DNA from: Sulfitobacter sp.
Lineage (GTDB): Bacteria; Pseudomonadota; Alphaproteobacteria; Rhodobacterales; Rhodobacteraceae
Length of the DNA stretch: 41,681 nt
Assembly: GCA_024636445.1 (NCBI GenBank)
Contig: JAGXHE010000031.1
Location: 1-41,681, forward strand
Direction of reading: 5' to 3'
This document shows, piece after piece, positions 1 to 8,035 of this stretch. The position numbers and the translations under genes are program-made. Each line of letters begins with the position of its first letter. The stretch's first letter is position 1. The notes below the pieces were generated by a model. The model was not told the origin of the DNA and did not search any database. It saw only the letters and a list, made by a program, of their open reading frames with translations.

Positions 1-37
1 CAGGGACCATGTCGAAGGCGGACAGGAAAATTTGCAT
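1..37 (-). CDS. possible 5' end of a gene running off the window
   Basis: On the minus strand an ATG at 37 opens a frame that stays open for 12 codons (MQIFLSAFDMVP) to the window edge. A GGAG lies about 11 bases upstream, slightly far for a ribosome binding site. It would sit about 50 bases downstream of the unknown gene ending at 88, in the same direction, so it could be the next gene of the same element. It is too short to identify and may be chance. Confidence 0.2.
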   Translation of the reverse strand, partial: MQIFLSAFDMVP

Positions 38-87
38 GATGCTGGCGGCTCCATAGACTGAATCCGACACTCAGAATCCATCTCAGC

Positions 88-435
88 CTACGCTGCAAGA
101 GCCAACGTTATACCCTTCAGTTCCAAAAGCGATTCCCCTGTTGTGCGGGTACGCACTCCCCTTTCATCCTCACAAAAAATGATTTCAGCAACACCCTCTG
201 AGACTTTGTGTAACATTCCAGAAGGTGAGTAAGCCCAAAATTTCAGCCCATCCATAAAAAGGGAATGCACGGCAAATTCCACCAACTCTTGAAGCGGGAA
301 GTTTTCAGGGTACCCACTCGCTTCTGGCAAAGGTTCCAATGTCTCAGGGTCACTTGGCTCGAATATTTTTTGAAATGCAATTGAGACCTGATTTACATAG
401 TCGGCTAGTACTGTGAAGTTTTCAGGCGCTATCAT
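88..435 (-). CDS. hypothetical protein (115 aa) coupled to the integrase
   Basis: The product starts MIAPENFTVLADYV and ends GITLALAA. I recognise no family. It is acidic, with no obvious signal peptide or membrane segment. The ATG at 435 overlaps the TGA of the integrase frame (432-434) as ATGA, which suggests translational coupling. The frame stays open upstream of this ATG, but that part is the shadow of the integrase and is not used here. Its DNA reads visibly richer in A and T than the housekeeping genes to the right, in line with acquired DNA. It is probably accessory cargo of the integrative element or a partner of the integrase. A real gene is likely from the overlap; function is unknown. 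Confidence 0.6.
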   Translation of the reverse strand: MIAPENFTVLADYVNQVSIAFQKIFEPSDPETLEPLPEASGYPENFPLQELVEFAVHSLFMDGLKFWAYSPSGMLHKVSEGVAEIIFCEDERGVRTRTTGESLLELKGITLALAA

Positions 436-1631
436 GGGCGCTTGCCTCCAAAGGATAAAACTTGCTGCTGCGCGGTCTCGGCCACTTGAATGCCCCAGCG
501 ATCCATCAATGAGCGACGTTGCTCCATGTAATCCGTCCGCTTGTAAGCCTGTACCGTCTTTGACCCGACCATATGGCTGATGCACATTTCTGCCACATCG
601 TGCGGTGCGTTCGTCGCCTCTGCTAGCCATACCCGCAGGGACGTGCGGAAACCGTGGGGGCGCTCTTTCATGCCGCGTCGATCCATCAGGGCAGTCATTG
701 TCATGTCAGAAATCACACCACGCTTGGCACCGGGAAACAGCAAGCCGTCACGGGCGAATTTGCGGGCCTCTGTAATCACGTGCTGGGCTTCTGCCGACAA
801 GGGGATGCGAAATTCCTTGGTCGCGTCCTTGCGGCCCTTCATGCCCTCTGCGGGGATGGTCCAAATGTCACCGTCGATCTGATCGACGTGGATGTTGCGA
901 AGCGGCCCGGACCGCGCGCCCGTGAGAATAAGCAGACGCAAGGCCAGTTCTGTGATGCTGCCCCCAAGCGACTGATAGAACGCTGGTACGTCCTGCTACG
1001 CCAGAGAAGGCACGTTTGTCACTGTGTGGCGTTGCTTGCCCAACAGCGCCTTTGCCTTTTCGGTCGCTTGCAAATCCACATCAAGGCCAAGCGCCGCCGC
1101 GTGACGCAGAACAATGCCGAGACGGTTCATTGCCTTGTTGGCGGTCGCGGCTTTGGTGTGCCAGATCGGGGCTAAGGTGTCGCGGATATCTTTCTGGTCG
1201 ATATCAGCCACAGGCACTTGGCCCAACTTGGGCAATATGTGCAATTCAAGCGGTGAAAACCATCGGCCCGCCTTGCCGTCGCCTTTGAGTTCGGCCTTGC
1301 GGCTTTCAAACGCGTCCAGCGCGATATCGGTCAGCTTGTGGATATTGCGCGCCGCCTCACGTCGCTGGCGTTCGCGTTCCTTGATCGGGTCCAGACCTTG
1401 CCGCACTAACGCGCGCCATTCCTCTGCGGATGCGCGCGCCTCTTTCAATGAAACATCGGGATAGGCCCCAAGGCCCATTTCGCGCCGCCTACCGTGTGGT
1501 GTAACGCGCAAAACCCATTGCGCGCCGCCATCGGGTCGCTTGACCAGCCACAGCCCCCCACCGTCTGCGTGTTTGCCAACGGGGGCGGCCTTCACGGTTG
1601 ATGCATTTAGACGGTTCGTTCCACTACCCAT
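432..1631 (-). pseudogene. tyrosine-type site-specific integrase, interrupted by an in-frame TAG
   Basis: This is a phage/island integrase of the P4-like type. The N-terminal part (GKHADGGGLWLVKRPDG, then GAYPDVSLKEAR) is the usual arm-binding domain, followed by a core-binding region. The C-terminal catalytic domain keeps the expected residues: Arg in TGARSGPLR, the HGFR box, the second His in ISHMVG and the Tyr in AYKRTDYMEQRR. Both halves are in the same frame, separated by one TAG at 996-998. Reading through it gives QDVPAFYQSLGGSITELALRL in two pieces, QDVPAFYQSLGG and SITELALRL, which join the halves without a gap; relatives often have Trp at that place. The start at 1631 has a GAGGGGG ribosome site about 7 bases upstream; another ATG lies at 1649. 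Full length would be about 399 codons, normal for the family. Most likely a recently inactivated integrase; readthrough is possible but unproven. Confidence 0.85.
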
Positions 1632-1664
1632 ATTTGATCCCCCTCTCAATCCCCTTCAATATAT

Positions 1665-1672
1665 GGTATACC
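1665..1672. promoter_or_regulatory. palindrome GGTATACC upstream of the integrase
   Basis: A perfect 8-bp palindrome lies 33 bases upstream of the likely integrase start at 1631, in a stretch that also resembles a -10 region on the minus strand. It could be part of the integrase promoter, a repressor or excisionase site, or an arm-type integrase site. Only the palindrome is seen; the role is inferred. Confidence 0.3.
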
Positions 1673-1818
1673 GTGGGGTGTTGTGAAGCATCATAATACG
1701 TGGAATGTGATAAATAGCTTTATTTTATTGGGTTTTTAGTGTTTCGTGGTGCATCAAGATATAGGACTTGGATGCGTCTTCTGGGCACCATAGCACTACT
1801 ATTCGAAAATTCACAAAA

Positions 1819-1838
1819 ATTACCCAGTCAAGGGTAAT
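1819..1838. repeat. inverted repeat ATTACCC-N6-GGGTAAT
   Basis: Two perfect 7-base arms are separated by AGTCAA, in the AT-rich spacer before the histidine kinase. Size and spacing suit a dimeric regulator site or a small hairpin. No T-run follows, so a terminator is unlikely. Confidence 0.4.
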
Positions 1839-2065
1839 AGGGTAGCGCCGCCAAGTCCGCATTTCACCCGACCTGCCCCCCTCTTGCCACCCGTGCCGTG
1901 CAGACAATCGCCACCCGCGACGTCGTGCCATCAAAATACCCATATCGTGCCCGTATTCTGTCCCGAGTCTTGTCGAGACTGATGTTCGGGGTCGAAAAGC
2001 CGGGTCAAAAGAAATCCAGCAGTCGCGACCGGAACCCCCCGCGAGGTCAGCAGAAGGAAACCTGC

Positions 2066-4114
2066 GTGTTTCATAAATTCAGGGACTATGTGGCTGCAAA
2101 AGCCTTCATTCTCCTCACCAGCGTCGTTCTGGGCAGTGTTGTCGGCATTGGCTATTCGGTCATCACGCTGGATCGTGACAACCATCTGGCTTCGGTCAGG
2201 CACGATCTCGAACAGGGGCTCTATGCTGCGACAGATCAGATCCAGCTTCGGTTTTTCGAAGCGGTTCTGGTTGCGAAACACATCGAGAGCATCTTGATGG
2301 TCTCAAAAGATGTGAATGAAAACCAGATCGCCCGTGTGGTCGAGGATCTGCGAAGCCACAATCCCGGCGTACTGGCCGTCGCTCTGGCGCCGGGCCTTGA
2401 GGTCACACACAGTTTTCCGACAACGGGCAGCAGAAAAACGCTTGGCCTGAAATACTGGCAAGTGCCCGAACAGATGGCCAGCATCGCGCAGGCCTATCGC
2501 AGGCAAAGTCCGGTCGTCGACGGACCCGTGCCGCTGGTGCAGGGCGGCACAGGCTATATCTTGCGCTATCCTGTCTTTCTGAGCGATCCGGACCTCAGCA
2601 CCAAATCGTTTTGGGGCGTCATCTCGATCGTCGTCTCGGCAGATGGTCTGTTGAGCGCCCAAAGGCATGATTTCAGCGACACCGAGACATATAGGTTCAG
2701 CCTGCGCGAAATCCCGACAACCGGCCTGTCCGCCCCCAATTGGCAGGGCAATCCCGAGTTGTTCGACAACAAACCGGTGATAACCGAGTTCACGATGCTG
2801 GGCAGCACATGGCAGGCGGCTGCATTGCTCAAGGATGGTTGGCCGTCATACTCACCACAAAGCCCCTATCTGCTGGGCTTCGTGCTGTTTCTGGGCTCCG
2901 TCCTTCTTGGCGTGCTTTGGCTGATCCGAAATCTGGCAGCGAAGAACGAGAATGCACGCGCCCTTCTTGCCGAGGCGATCGGCTGTATCGACGAAGGTTT
3001 CATCGCCTTCGATGACCGCGAACGGCTGATGTTGGTGAACCAGAAATACCTGGAATATCACCCCGAGATCGCCCCCCTGATTGCCCCCGGCGTCACCATG
3101 ACCGAACTGCTGACCCGCTGGGAAACGCTGAATCCGGACGCAACGGCCACCAACGAGGGTCAAACCTGGATCGCAGAGCGGCTGGAGCGATTCCGCAACC
3201 CCGGCGAGTCGTTCCTGCAGGCTGCAAGTGATGCGCGCTGGCTAAAGGTGACCGAGGCCAAGACCCCGCACGGCTATACGGTGGGCATCTCGACCGACGT
3301 TACCTCCGAAAAACGCGCCAAGGAGGCCGCCGAGGCTGCTGACCGCGAAAAGACCGAATTCCTGAACAACGTCTCGCATGAACTGCGAACGCCGTTGACG
3401 GTGATTTCGGGGCGTGCTGCGTTCCTGCGGAACAGCGAAAAACTGCCGCAAGCCAGACGTATCAGTATAGCGATGGAGAGCAATGCGACCCCGGATAATG
3501 AGACCGCCGCTGCGGTAGACGCATATCAGCACTTTGTTTCGCAGCAGAGCGGCGGGATCGTCGATTCCGCACAGCACATGCTGCGACTGGTCGAAGATCT
3601 GCTCGACTGGACAAAAGTGGCGCGCGGGCAGCTCCATCTGGACCTGTCTATCGTTCCAGTCGCCGAAATCGCACAATCGGTGGTCACCGACCTGCGTCCC
3701 GATGCCGAAGCCAAGGGTCTTGAGCTTGCGCTTTCGATAGAGGGTACAGCCAGCGTGTCGGCCGACAGGATCAGGCTGAAACAGATCCTCTACAATCTGA
3801 TTTCAAACGCCATCAAGTTCACGGACTCAGGCCGGATTCATGTCTCTATCACACAGAAAACCGATCAGATCGTGTTCAGTGTGGCGGACACCGGTTGCGG
3901 CATTTCTCAAGAGAACCAGAAGCGTGTCTTCCAGCGCTTTCAACAAGTCGATGGTTCGATGTCGCGCCAGAACGGCGGTCTGGGCCTGGGCCTTGCCATT
4001 GCCGAACAGCTGGCGGCACTTCACGGTGGGACCTTGTCGCTTGAAAGCACTCTGGGCAAAGGCAGCGTGTTCCGGCTGAGCCTTTTGCGGAAAGAAACAG
4101 CCCGCGCAGCCTAG
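2066..4114 (+). CDS. membrane-bound sensor histidine kinase with CHASE and PAS domains
   Basis: This orphan two-component kinase senses a periplasmic ligand and autophosphorylates on His. The start is set at GTG 2066, because AGAAGGA lies about 7 bases before it; the open frame reaches back to 1898, but those 56 residues are basic and look non-coding. With this start (682 aa): membrane helix about 10-34, CHASE-like periplasmic domain about 60-230 (GYILRYPVFLSDPD), second helix about 268-287, a PAS-like domain about 299-414, phospho-acceptor His438 in SHELRTPL, and an ATPase domain with Asn581, DTGCGI (608-613) and GGLGLGLA (637-644). The helix pair after the His is about 25 residues longer than usual. 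There is no receiver domain and no response regulator nearby, so the partner and signal are unknown. Confidence 0.85.
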   Translation: MFHKFRDYVAAKAFILLTSVVLGSVVGIGYSVITLDRDNHLASVRHDLEQGLYAATDQIQLRFFEAVLVAKHIESILMVSKDVNENQIARVVEDLRSHNPGVLAVALAPGLEVTHSFPTTGSRKTLGLKYWQVPEQMASIAQAYRRQSPVVDGPVPLVQGGTGYILRYPVFLSDPDLSTKSFWGVISIVVSADGLLSAQRHDFSDTETYRFSLREIPTTGLSAPNWQGNPELFDNKPVITEFTMLGSTWQAAALLKDGWPSYSPQSPYLLGFVLFLGSVLLGVLWLIRNLAAKNENARALLAEAIGCIDEGFIAFDDRERLMLVNQKYLEYHPEIAPLIAPGVTMTELLTRWETLNPDATATNEGQTWIAERLERFRNPGESFLQAASDARWLKVTEAKTPHGYTVGISTDVTSEKRAKEAAEAADREKTEFLNNVSHELRTPLTVISGRAAFLRNSEKLPQARRISIAMESNATPDNETAAAVDAYQHFVSQQSGGIVDSAQHMLRLVEDLLDWTKVARGQLHLDLSIVPVAEIAQSVVTDLRPDAEAKGLELALSIEGTASVSADRIRLKQILYNLISNAIKFTDSGRIHVSITQKTDQIVFSVADTGCGISQENQKRVFQRFQQVDGSMSRQNGGLGLGLAIAEQLAALHGGTLSLESTLGKGSVFRLSLLRKETARAA

Positions 4115-4142
4115 TATCTGGATTGGCAGCATCCAAAGAAGC

Positions 4143-4178
4143 GTTACGGAAATCTGCCTGCGTTTTGGTTTCCGTAAC
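4143..4178. promoter_or_regulatory. perfect inverted repeat upstream of the paa operon, candidate PaaX operator
   Basis: GTTACGGAAA (4143-4152) and TTTCCGTAAC (4169-4178) are exact reverse complements separated by 16 bases. The repeat ends 60 bases before the thiolase start codon, in the only sizeable gap (124 bases) in front of the operon whose last gene encodes a PaaX repressor. There is no T-run after the right arm, so a kinase terminator is less likely. Binding by PaaX is inference. Confidence 0.45.
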
Positions 4179-4238
4179 ATTTACATTGCGTCGAATCGCC
4201 GTTTTGGTTAGCCTGAATCAACACTCCGGGAGAACTTC

Positions 4239-5441
4239 ATGACTGCATTCATCTGTGACGCGCAGCGCACACCCATCGGGCGATACGGCGGCGCATTGTC
4301 GTCCGTGCGCGCCGACGATCTGGCGGCGGCACCCATTGCCGCGCTGATGGCGCGCAACCCCGATGTGGATTGGGCCAGCGTCGATGATGTGATTTTTGGC
4401 TGCGCCAATCAGGCGGGCGAAGACAACCGAAACGTGGCGCGGATGGCCTCGCTGCTTGCGGGTCTGCCCGTGGATGTGCCCGGATCGACGATCAACCGCC
4501 TGTGCGCTTCGGGCATGGACGCCGTTGGCCTTGCCGCGCGCGGGATCAAAGCCGGCGATCTGGACATGGCCATCGCCGGCGGTGTCGAAAGCATGAGCCG
4601 CGCGCCCTTTGTCATGGGCAAGGCCACCAGCGCCTTCAGCCGCGCCGCCGAGATTTTCGACACGACCATCGGCTGGCGTTTCGTAAACCCCAGGATGAAG
4701 GCGCAGTATGGCGTCGATTCAATGCCGGAGACCGCCGACAACGTCGCCGCCGATTACGATGTGAACCGCGCCGATCAGGACGCCTTTGCCGCCCGGTCGC
4801 AAGAGCGCTGGTCCGCGGCACATGAGGCCGGGCTTTTCGCCGACGAAATCAGCCCCGTGACGATCCCCCAACGCAAGGGCGATGCTCTCGTCGTCGACAC
4901 TGACGAGCACCCGCGCCCTGGAACCACGCTGGATGCACTGGGCAAGCTGCGTGCGATCAATGGCACCGACCTGACAGTGACGGCGGGCAACGCATCGGGC
5001 GTGAATGATGGCGCTGCGGCGCTGTTGCTGGCATCCGAAGCAGCTGCCGCCAAGAACGGTCTGACACCGATGGCCCGCGTCGTAGCGATGAACGCCGCAG
5101 GGGTCGCGCCGCGTGTGATGGGCATCGGCCCGATCCCGGCCTGCGAAAAGGTGCTCAAACGTGCCGGACTGACCATCGATCAGATGGACGTGATCGAACT
5201 GAACGAAGCCTTTGCCTCGCAGGGCCTCGCGACCCTGCGTGCGCTGGGTGTGGCCGATGACGATCCGCGCGTGAACGCCCAGGGCGGCGCGATTGCAATC
5301 GGTCACCCGCTGGGCATGTCAGGCGCGCGTCTGGTGATGACGGCAGCCTATCAATTGAAACGCACGGGCGGGCGCTATGCGCTGTGCACCATGTGCGTAG
5401 GCGTCGGCCAAGGTGTCGCGCTTATCCTCGAGCGGGTCTGA
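4239..5441 (+). CDS. paaJ: 3-oxoadipyl-CoA / 3-oxo-5,6-dehydrosuberyl-CoA thiolase
   Basis: The enzyme cleaves beta-ketoacyl-CoA with CoA; in phenylacetate breakdown it handles 3-oxo-5,6-dehydrosuberyl-CoA and 3-oxoadipyl-CoA, yielding acetyl-CoA and succinyl-CoA. It is 400 aa, the normal length. Signatures: N-terminal ICDAQRTPIGRYGGALSSVR, acyl-accepting Cys89 in INRLCASGMDAV, GGVESMSRAPFVMG, NEAFASQ, His356 in GHPLGMSGAR and Cys386 in CVGVGQG. It resembles the PcaF/PaaJ subfamily more than general fatty-acid thiolases. It is the first gene of the paa cluster and 38 bases precede paaA, which supports PaaJ over PcaF, though one enzyme can serve both pathways. Cys89 is followed by Ala rather than the more usual Gly. 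Confidence 0.9.
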   Translation: MTAFICDAQRTPIGRYGGALSSVRADDLAAAPIAALMARNPDVDWASVDDVIFGCANQAGEDNRNVARMASLLAGLPVDVPGSTINRLCASGMDAVGLAARGIKAGDLDMAIAGGVESMSRAPFVMGKATSAFSRAAEIFDTTIGWRFVNPRMKAQYGVDSMPETADNVAADYDVNRADQDAFAARSQERWSAAHEAGLFADEISPVTIPQRKGDALVVDTDEHPRPGTTLDALGKLRAINGTDLTVTAGNASGVNDGAAALLLASEAAAAKNGLTPMARVVAMNAAGVAPRVMGIGPIPACEKVLKRAGLTIDQMDVIELNEAFASQGLATLRALGVADDDPRVNAQGGAIAIGHPLGMSGARLVMTAAYQLKRTGGRYALCTMCVGVGQGVALILERV

Positions 5442-5479
5442 TAACGCCCCGCCCTTCTGACCGACGAAAGGTTTGAACG

Positions 5480-6472
5480 ATGTATGCACAGATGGTGAAA
5501 TCCACAGGCGAGGGCGTCCGCTCCCTCGACGAAATGGACCCGCAGGAACGCGCCTTTCAGGAGCGTATCGATGCAGGTGGCAAGATCGAGCCGAAAGACT
5601 GGATGCCCGACGGCTATCGCAAGACGCTGATCCGCCAGATCGGGCAGCACGCCCACTCCGAAATCGTCGGTCAGCTGCCCGAGGGCAACTGGATCACCCG
5701 CGCCCCCACGCTTGAACGCAAGGCGATCCTTCTGGCCAAGGTTCAGGACGAAGCCGGTCACGGTCTCTACCTCTATTGCGCGGCGGAAACGCTGGGCGTG
5801 ACACGCGACCAGATGACCCGCGATCTTTTGTCGGGCAAGATGAAGTATTCGTCGATCTTCAACTATCCGACGATCACTTGGGCCGACATGGGCGCCGTGG
5901 GCTGGCTGGTTGACGGTGCCGCGATCATGAATCAGGTGCCGTTGCAACGCACGTCCTACGGACCCTATGCCCGCGCGATGGTGCGGATATGCAAGGAGGA
6001 ATCGTTCCACCAGCGCCAGGGCTTTGACATCATGATGAAGATGGCCAAGGGCACGGCTGAACAGAAACGCATGGCGCAGGATGCGCTAAACCGCTTTTGG
6101 TATCCGTCGCTGATGATGTTCGGCCCGTCGGATGCTGAATCGATCCACTCGGCGCAGTCGATGGCTTGGAAGATCAAGATGAACTCGAACGACGAGCTGC
6201 GTCAGAAGTTCGTCGACCTGACCGCCCCGCAGGCCGATTATCTGGGCCTGACCATTCCCGACGAGAACCTGAAATGGAACGAGGAAAAGGGCGGCTACGA
6301 CTTTTCCGAACCGGATTGGGACGAATTCTTTGAGGTGCTCAAGGGCAATGGCCCCTGTTCGGTCGAACGGCTGGAAGACCGCAACCGCGCATGGGACGAG
6401 GGCCGCTGGGTCCGCGAGGCCATGTTGGCCCACGCCGACAAGAAACGCGCAGCCAAACTTGCAGCGGAGTAA
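5480..6472 (+). CDS. paaA: 1,2-phenylacetyl-CoA epoxidase subunit A (catalytic)
   Basis: PaaA is the catalytic di-iron subunit of the PaaABC(E) multicomponent oxygenase that epoxidises the ring of phenylacetyl-CoA. The 330 aa protein has both iron-binding motifs of the ferritin-like fold: E91-A-G-H94 in [10 protein letters not shown], and E173-E174-S-F-H177 in [12 protein letters not shown]. The sequence is typical throughout ([41 protein letters not shown]). ACGAAAGG precedes the ATG. paaB follows after 5 bases. The first ring-modifying enzyme of the pathway, cytoplasmic. Confidence 0.97.
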   Translation: MYAQMVKSTGEGVRSLDEMDPQERAFQERIDAGGKIEPKDWMPDGYRKTLIRQIGQHAHSEIVGQLPEGNWITRAPTLERKAILLAKVQDEAGHGLYLYCAAETLGVTRDQMTRDLLSGKMKYSSIFNYPTITWADMGAVGWLVDGAAIMNQVPLQRTSYGPYARAMVRICKEESFHQRQGFDIMMKMAKGTAEQKRMAQDALNRFWYPSLMMFGPSDAESIHSAQSMAWKIKMNSNDELRQKFVDLTAPQADYLGLTIPDENLKWNEEKGGYDFSEPDWDEFFEVLKGNGPCSVERLEDRNRAWDEGRWVREAMLAHADKKRAAKLAAE

Positions 6473-6477
6473 CTGAC

Positions 6478-6822
6478 ATGAGCAGCCCTGAATCCAGCGC
6501 CTACAAGGCCACCGAAGCGGCCCCGCACGACGTCGTGCGCCGTACTGAATGGCCCTTGTACGAGATATTCATCCGTGGCCAGCACGGACTAAGCCACCGT
6601 CACGTCGGGTCGCTTCACGCCCCCGATGCGGAACGCGCCATGCAAAACGCCCGCGATGTCTATACCCGCCGCAAGGAGGGCGTCAGCATCTGGGTCGTCG
6701 AGGCCAGCAAGATCACCGCCTCGTCTCCCGACGACAAGGGGCACATGTACGATCCGGCGGATGACAAAGTGTACCGTCACCCGACATTCTTCGACATTCC
6801 CGAAGAAGTGGGGACCATGTGA
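6478..6822 (+). CDS. paaB: 1,2-phenylacetyl-CoA epoxidase subunit B
   Basis: PaaB is a small non-catalytic subunit of the epoxidase; in known complexes it bridges PaaAC heterodimers. It is 114 aa with the characteristic WPLYEIFIRGQHGLSHRHVG stretch and an IPEEVGTM end. The frame is open further upstream, but the ATG at 6478 lies just after the paaA stop and fits the family start; the upstream part is paaA shadow. The N-terminal extension of about 20 residues before the conserved core (E. coli PaaB is shorter) is common in alphaproteobacteria. Its stop overlaps the paaC start as TGATG. Confidence 0.95.
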   Translation: MSSPESSAYKATEAAPHDVVRRTEWPLYEIFIRGQHGLSHRHVGSLHAPDAERAMQNARDVYTRRKEGVSIWVVEASKITASSPDDKGHMYDPADDKVYRHPTFFDIPEEVGTM

Positions 6823-7565
6823 TGGCATCCGACGCGCACCTGTTTGAATGGCTGTGTCGCATGGGCGACAACGCCCTTGTTCTGGGCCACCGCGTGTCCG
6901 AATGGTGCGGCCATGCGCCTGTGCTGGAAGAGGACATTGCCCTTGCCAACACAGCGCTTGACCTGATCGGCCAGACGCAATTGTGGCTGGGCCTGGCGGG
7001 CGAGATCGAGGGCAAGGGCCGCAATGCCGATGCACTGGCCTATCGCCGTGACGTGATGGATTTCCGCAACCTGCTGCTGGTCGAACAGCCCAACCGCGAC
7101 TTTGGCCACACGATGATGCGGCAGTTCCTGTTCGACGCATGGCACATCGAGATGCTGAGCGCGCTCAAGGGGCACGAGCACGCCGAAATCTCGGCCATCG
7201 CTGAAAAGTCGCTGAAAGAGGTGACATATCACTTCGAACGCTCTGCCGACACGGTTATCGCCCTTGGCGACGGCACCGAGGAAAGTCACAAGCGGATGCA
7301 GGATGCGCTGGACCGTCTTTGGCCCTACGTGGGCGAGATGTTTCTGTCGGACGATATCGACCGTGCAGTCTGCGACCCCGCACCGCTGCGCGAAGCATTT
7401 GATGCCCGCATCAATGCCGTCCTGAGCGAGGCAACCCTGACCCGCCCCGATAGTGATTTTGCCCACAAGGGCGGCAAGACCGGCGTGCGGCACACCGAAC
7501 ATCTGGGGCACATGCTGGCAGTGATGCAATTCCTGCCGCGCGCCTATCCGGACGCACAATGGTAG
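6822..7565 (+). CDS. paaC: 1,2-phenylacetyl-CoA epoxidase subunit C (structural)
   Basis: PaaC is the structural partner of PaaA: a ferritin-like fold without a working iron centre. It is 247 aa from ATG 6822; a GTG at 6819 would add one residue. Recognised by LGHRVSEWCGHAPVLEEDIA, a helical pattern, VTYHFERSADTVIALGDGT and the C-terminal GKTGVRHTEHLGHMLAVMQ. The start overlaps the paaB stop (TGATG) and the end overlaps the paaD start by 7 bases, so expression is likely coupled to give balanced subunits. Confidence 0.95.
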   Translation: MASDAHLFEWLCRMGDNALVLGHRVSEWCGHAPVLEEDIALANTALDLIGQTQLWLGLAGEIEGKGRNADALAYRRDVMDFRNLLLVEQPNRDFGHTMMRQFLFDAWHIEMLSALKGHEHAEISAIAEKSLKEVTYHFERSADTVIALGDGTEESHKRMQDALDRLWPYVGEMFLSDDIDRAVCDPAPLREAFDARINAVLSEATLTRPDSDFAHKGGKTGVRHTEHLGHMLAVMQFLPRAYPDAQW

Positions 7566-8026
7566 CGCTGCAACCCTCTGTCGCAGATGTGTGGGAATGG
7601 CTGGACGCCGTCCCCGACCCCGAGATTCCGGTGATTTCACTGGTGGATCTGGGGATCATCCGCGATGTGGCGTGGCAGGACGACACATTGGTCGTCACCG
7701 TCACGCCGACCTATTCGGGCTGCCCTGCGACAACGATCATCAACCTTGATATCGAAACCGCCCTGCGCGGCCACGGCATCGAAAAGCTTCAGCTGAAACG
7801 CCAGCTTTCCCCTGCGTGGACAACCGACTGGCTGACCGACAAGGGCCGCGCCAAGCTGGAAGATTACGGCATCGCACCGCCGCAAGCCGCAGGTGGCCCA
7901 CAGCAATGCCCGCGTTGCAAATCTCAGGCCGTCGAGCGGATCAGCCAGTTCGGCTCGACCCCGTGCAAGGCGCAATGGCGCTGCACCGACTGCCTTGAAC
8001 CCTTCGACTATTTCAAATGTATCTAG
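7559..8026 (+). CDS. paaD: phenylacetate pathway protein PaaD (iron-sulfur/metal maturation)
   Basis: PaaD belongs to the MIP18/SufT-like group and is thought to help mature the metal or Fe-S centres of the epoxidase, probably of PaaE or PaaA. It is 155 aa. Residues about 10-90 form the DUF59-type domain (VPDPEIPVISLVDLGIIRDV, then TPTYSGCPA). The C-terminus is a zinc-ribbon-like module with Cys117, Cys120, Cys142 and Cys145 (CPRC...CTDC), typical for the PaaD branch. The ATG at 7559 lies inside paaC. paaE follows after 9 bases. Confidence 0.94.
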   Translation: MVALQPSVADVWEWLDAVPDPEIPVISLVDLGIIRDVAWQDDTLVVTVTPTYSGCPATTIINLDIETALRGHGIEKLQLKRQLSPAWTTDWLTDKGRAKLEDYGIAPPQAAGGPQQCPRCKSQAVERISQFGSTPCKAQWRCTDCLEPFDYFKCI

Positions 8027-8035
8027 GCTGACCCA

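Larger units (their letters stand above)
1632..2065. other. AT-richer spacer between the integrase and the histidine kinase
   Basis: There is no convincing gene in these 434 bases. A minus-strand frame at 1725-1943 has no family features and is rejected. Visible structure: an 8-bp palindrome GGTATACC at 1665-1672 just upstream of the integrase start; an inverted pair GGACTTGG (1764-1771) and CCAAGTCC (1851-1858); and a tight inverted repeat ATTACCC/GGGTAAT at 1819-1838. The left half is clearly AT-rich and the right half returns to the local high GC. This fits the end of an integrated element plus the promoter region of the kinase. I see no tRNA gene and no clear attachment-site duplication. 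Confidence 0.5.

Noticed and set aside
936-1000. Frameshift in the integrase
   Set aside because: Both halves are in the same frame, and only one TAG separates them, so it is a nonsense change and not a frameshift.
1725-1943. Small minus-strand frame in the spacer
   Set aside because: 72 codons with Arg/Trp-rich, non-protein-like composition, no clear ribosome site; judged chance.
1898-2065. N-terminal extension of the histidine kinase
   Set aside because: GTG 2066 has a good AGAAGGA site and begins just before the first membrane helix; the extra 56 residues are basic and look random.
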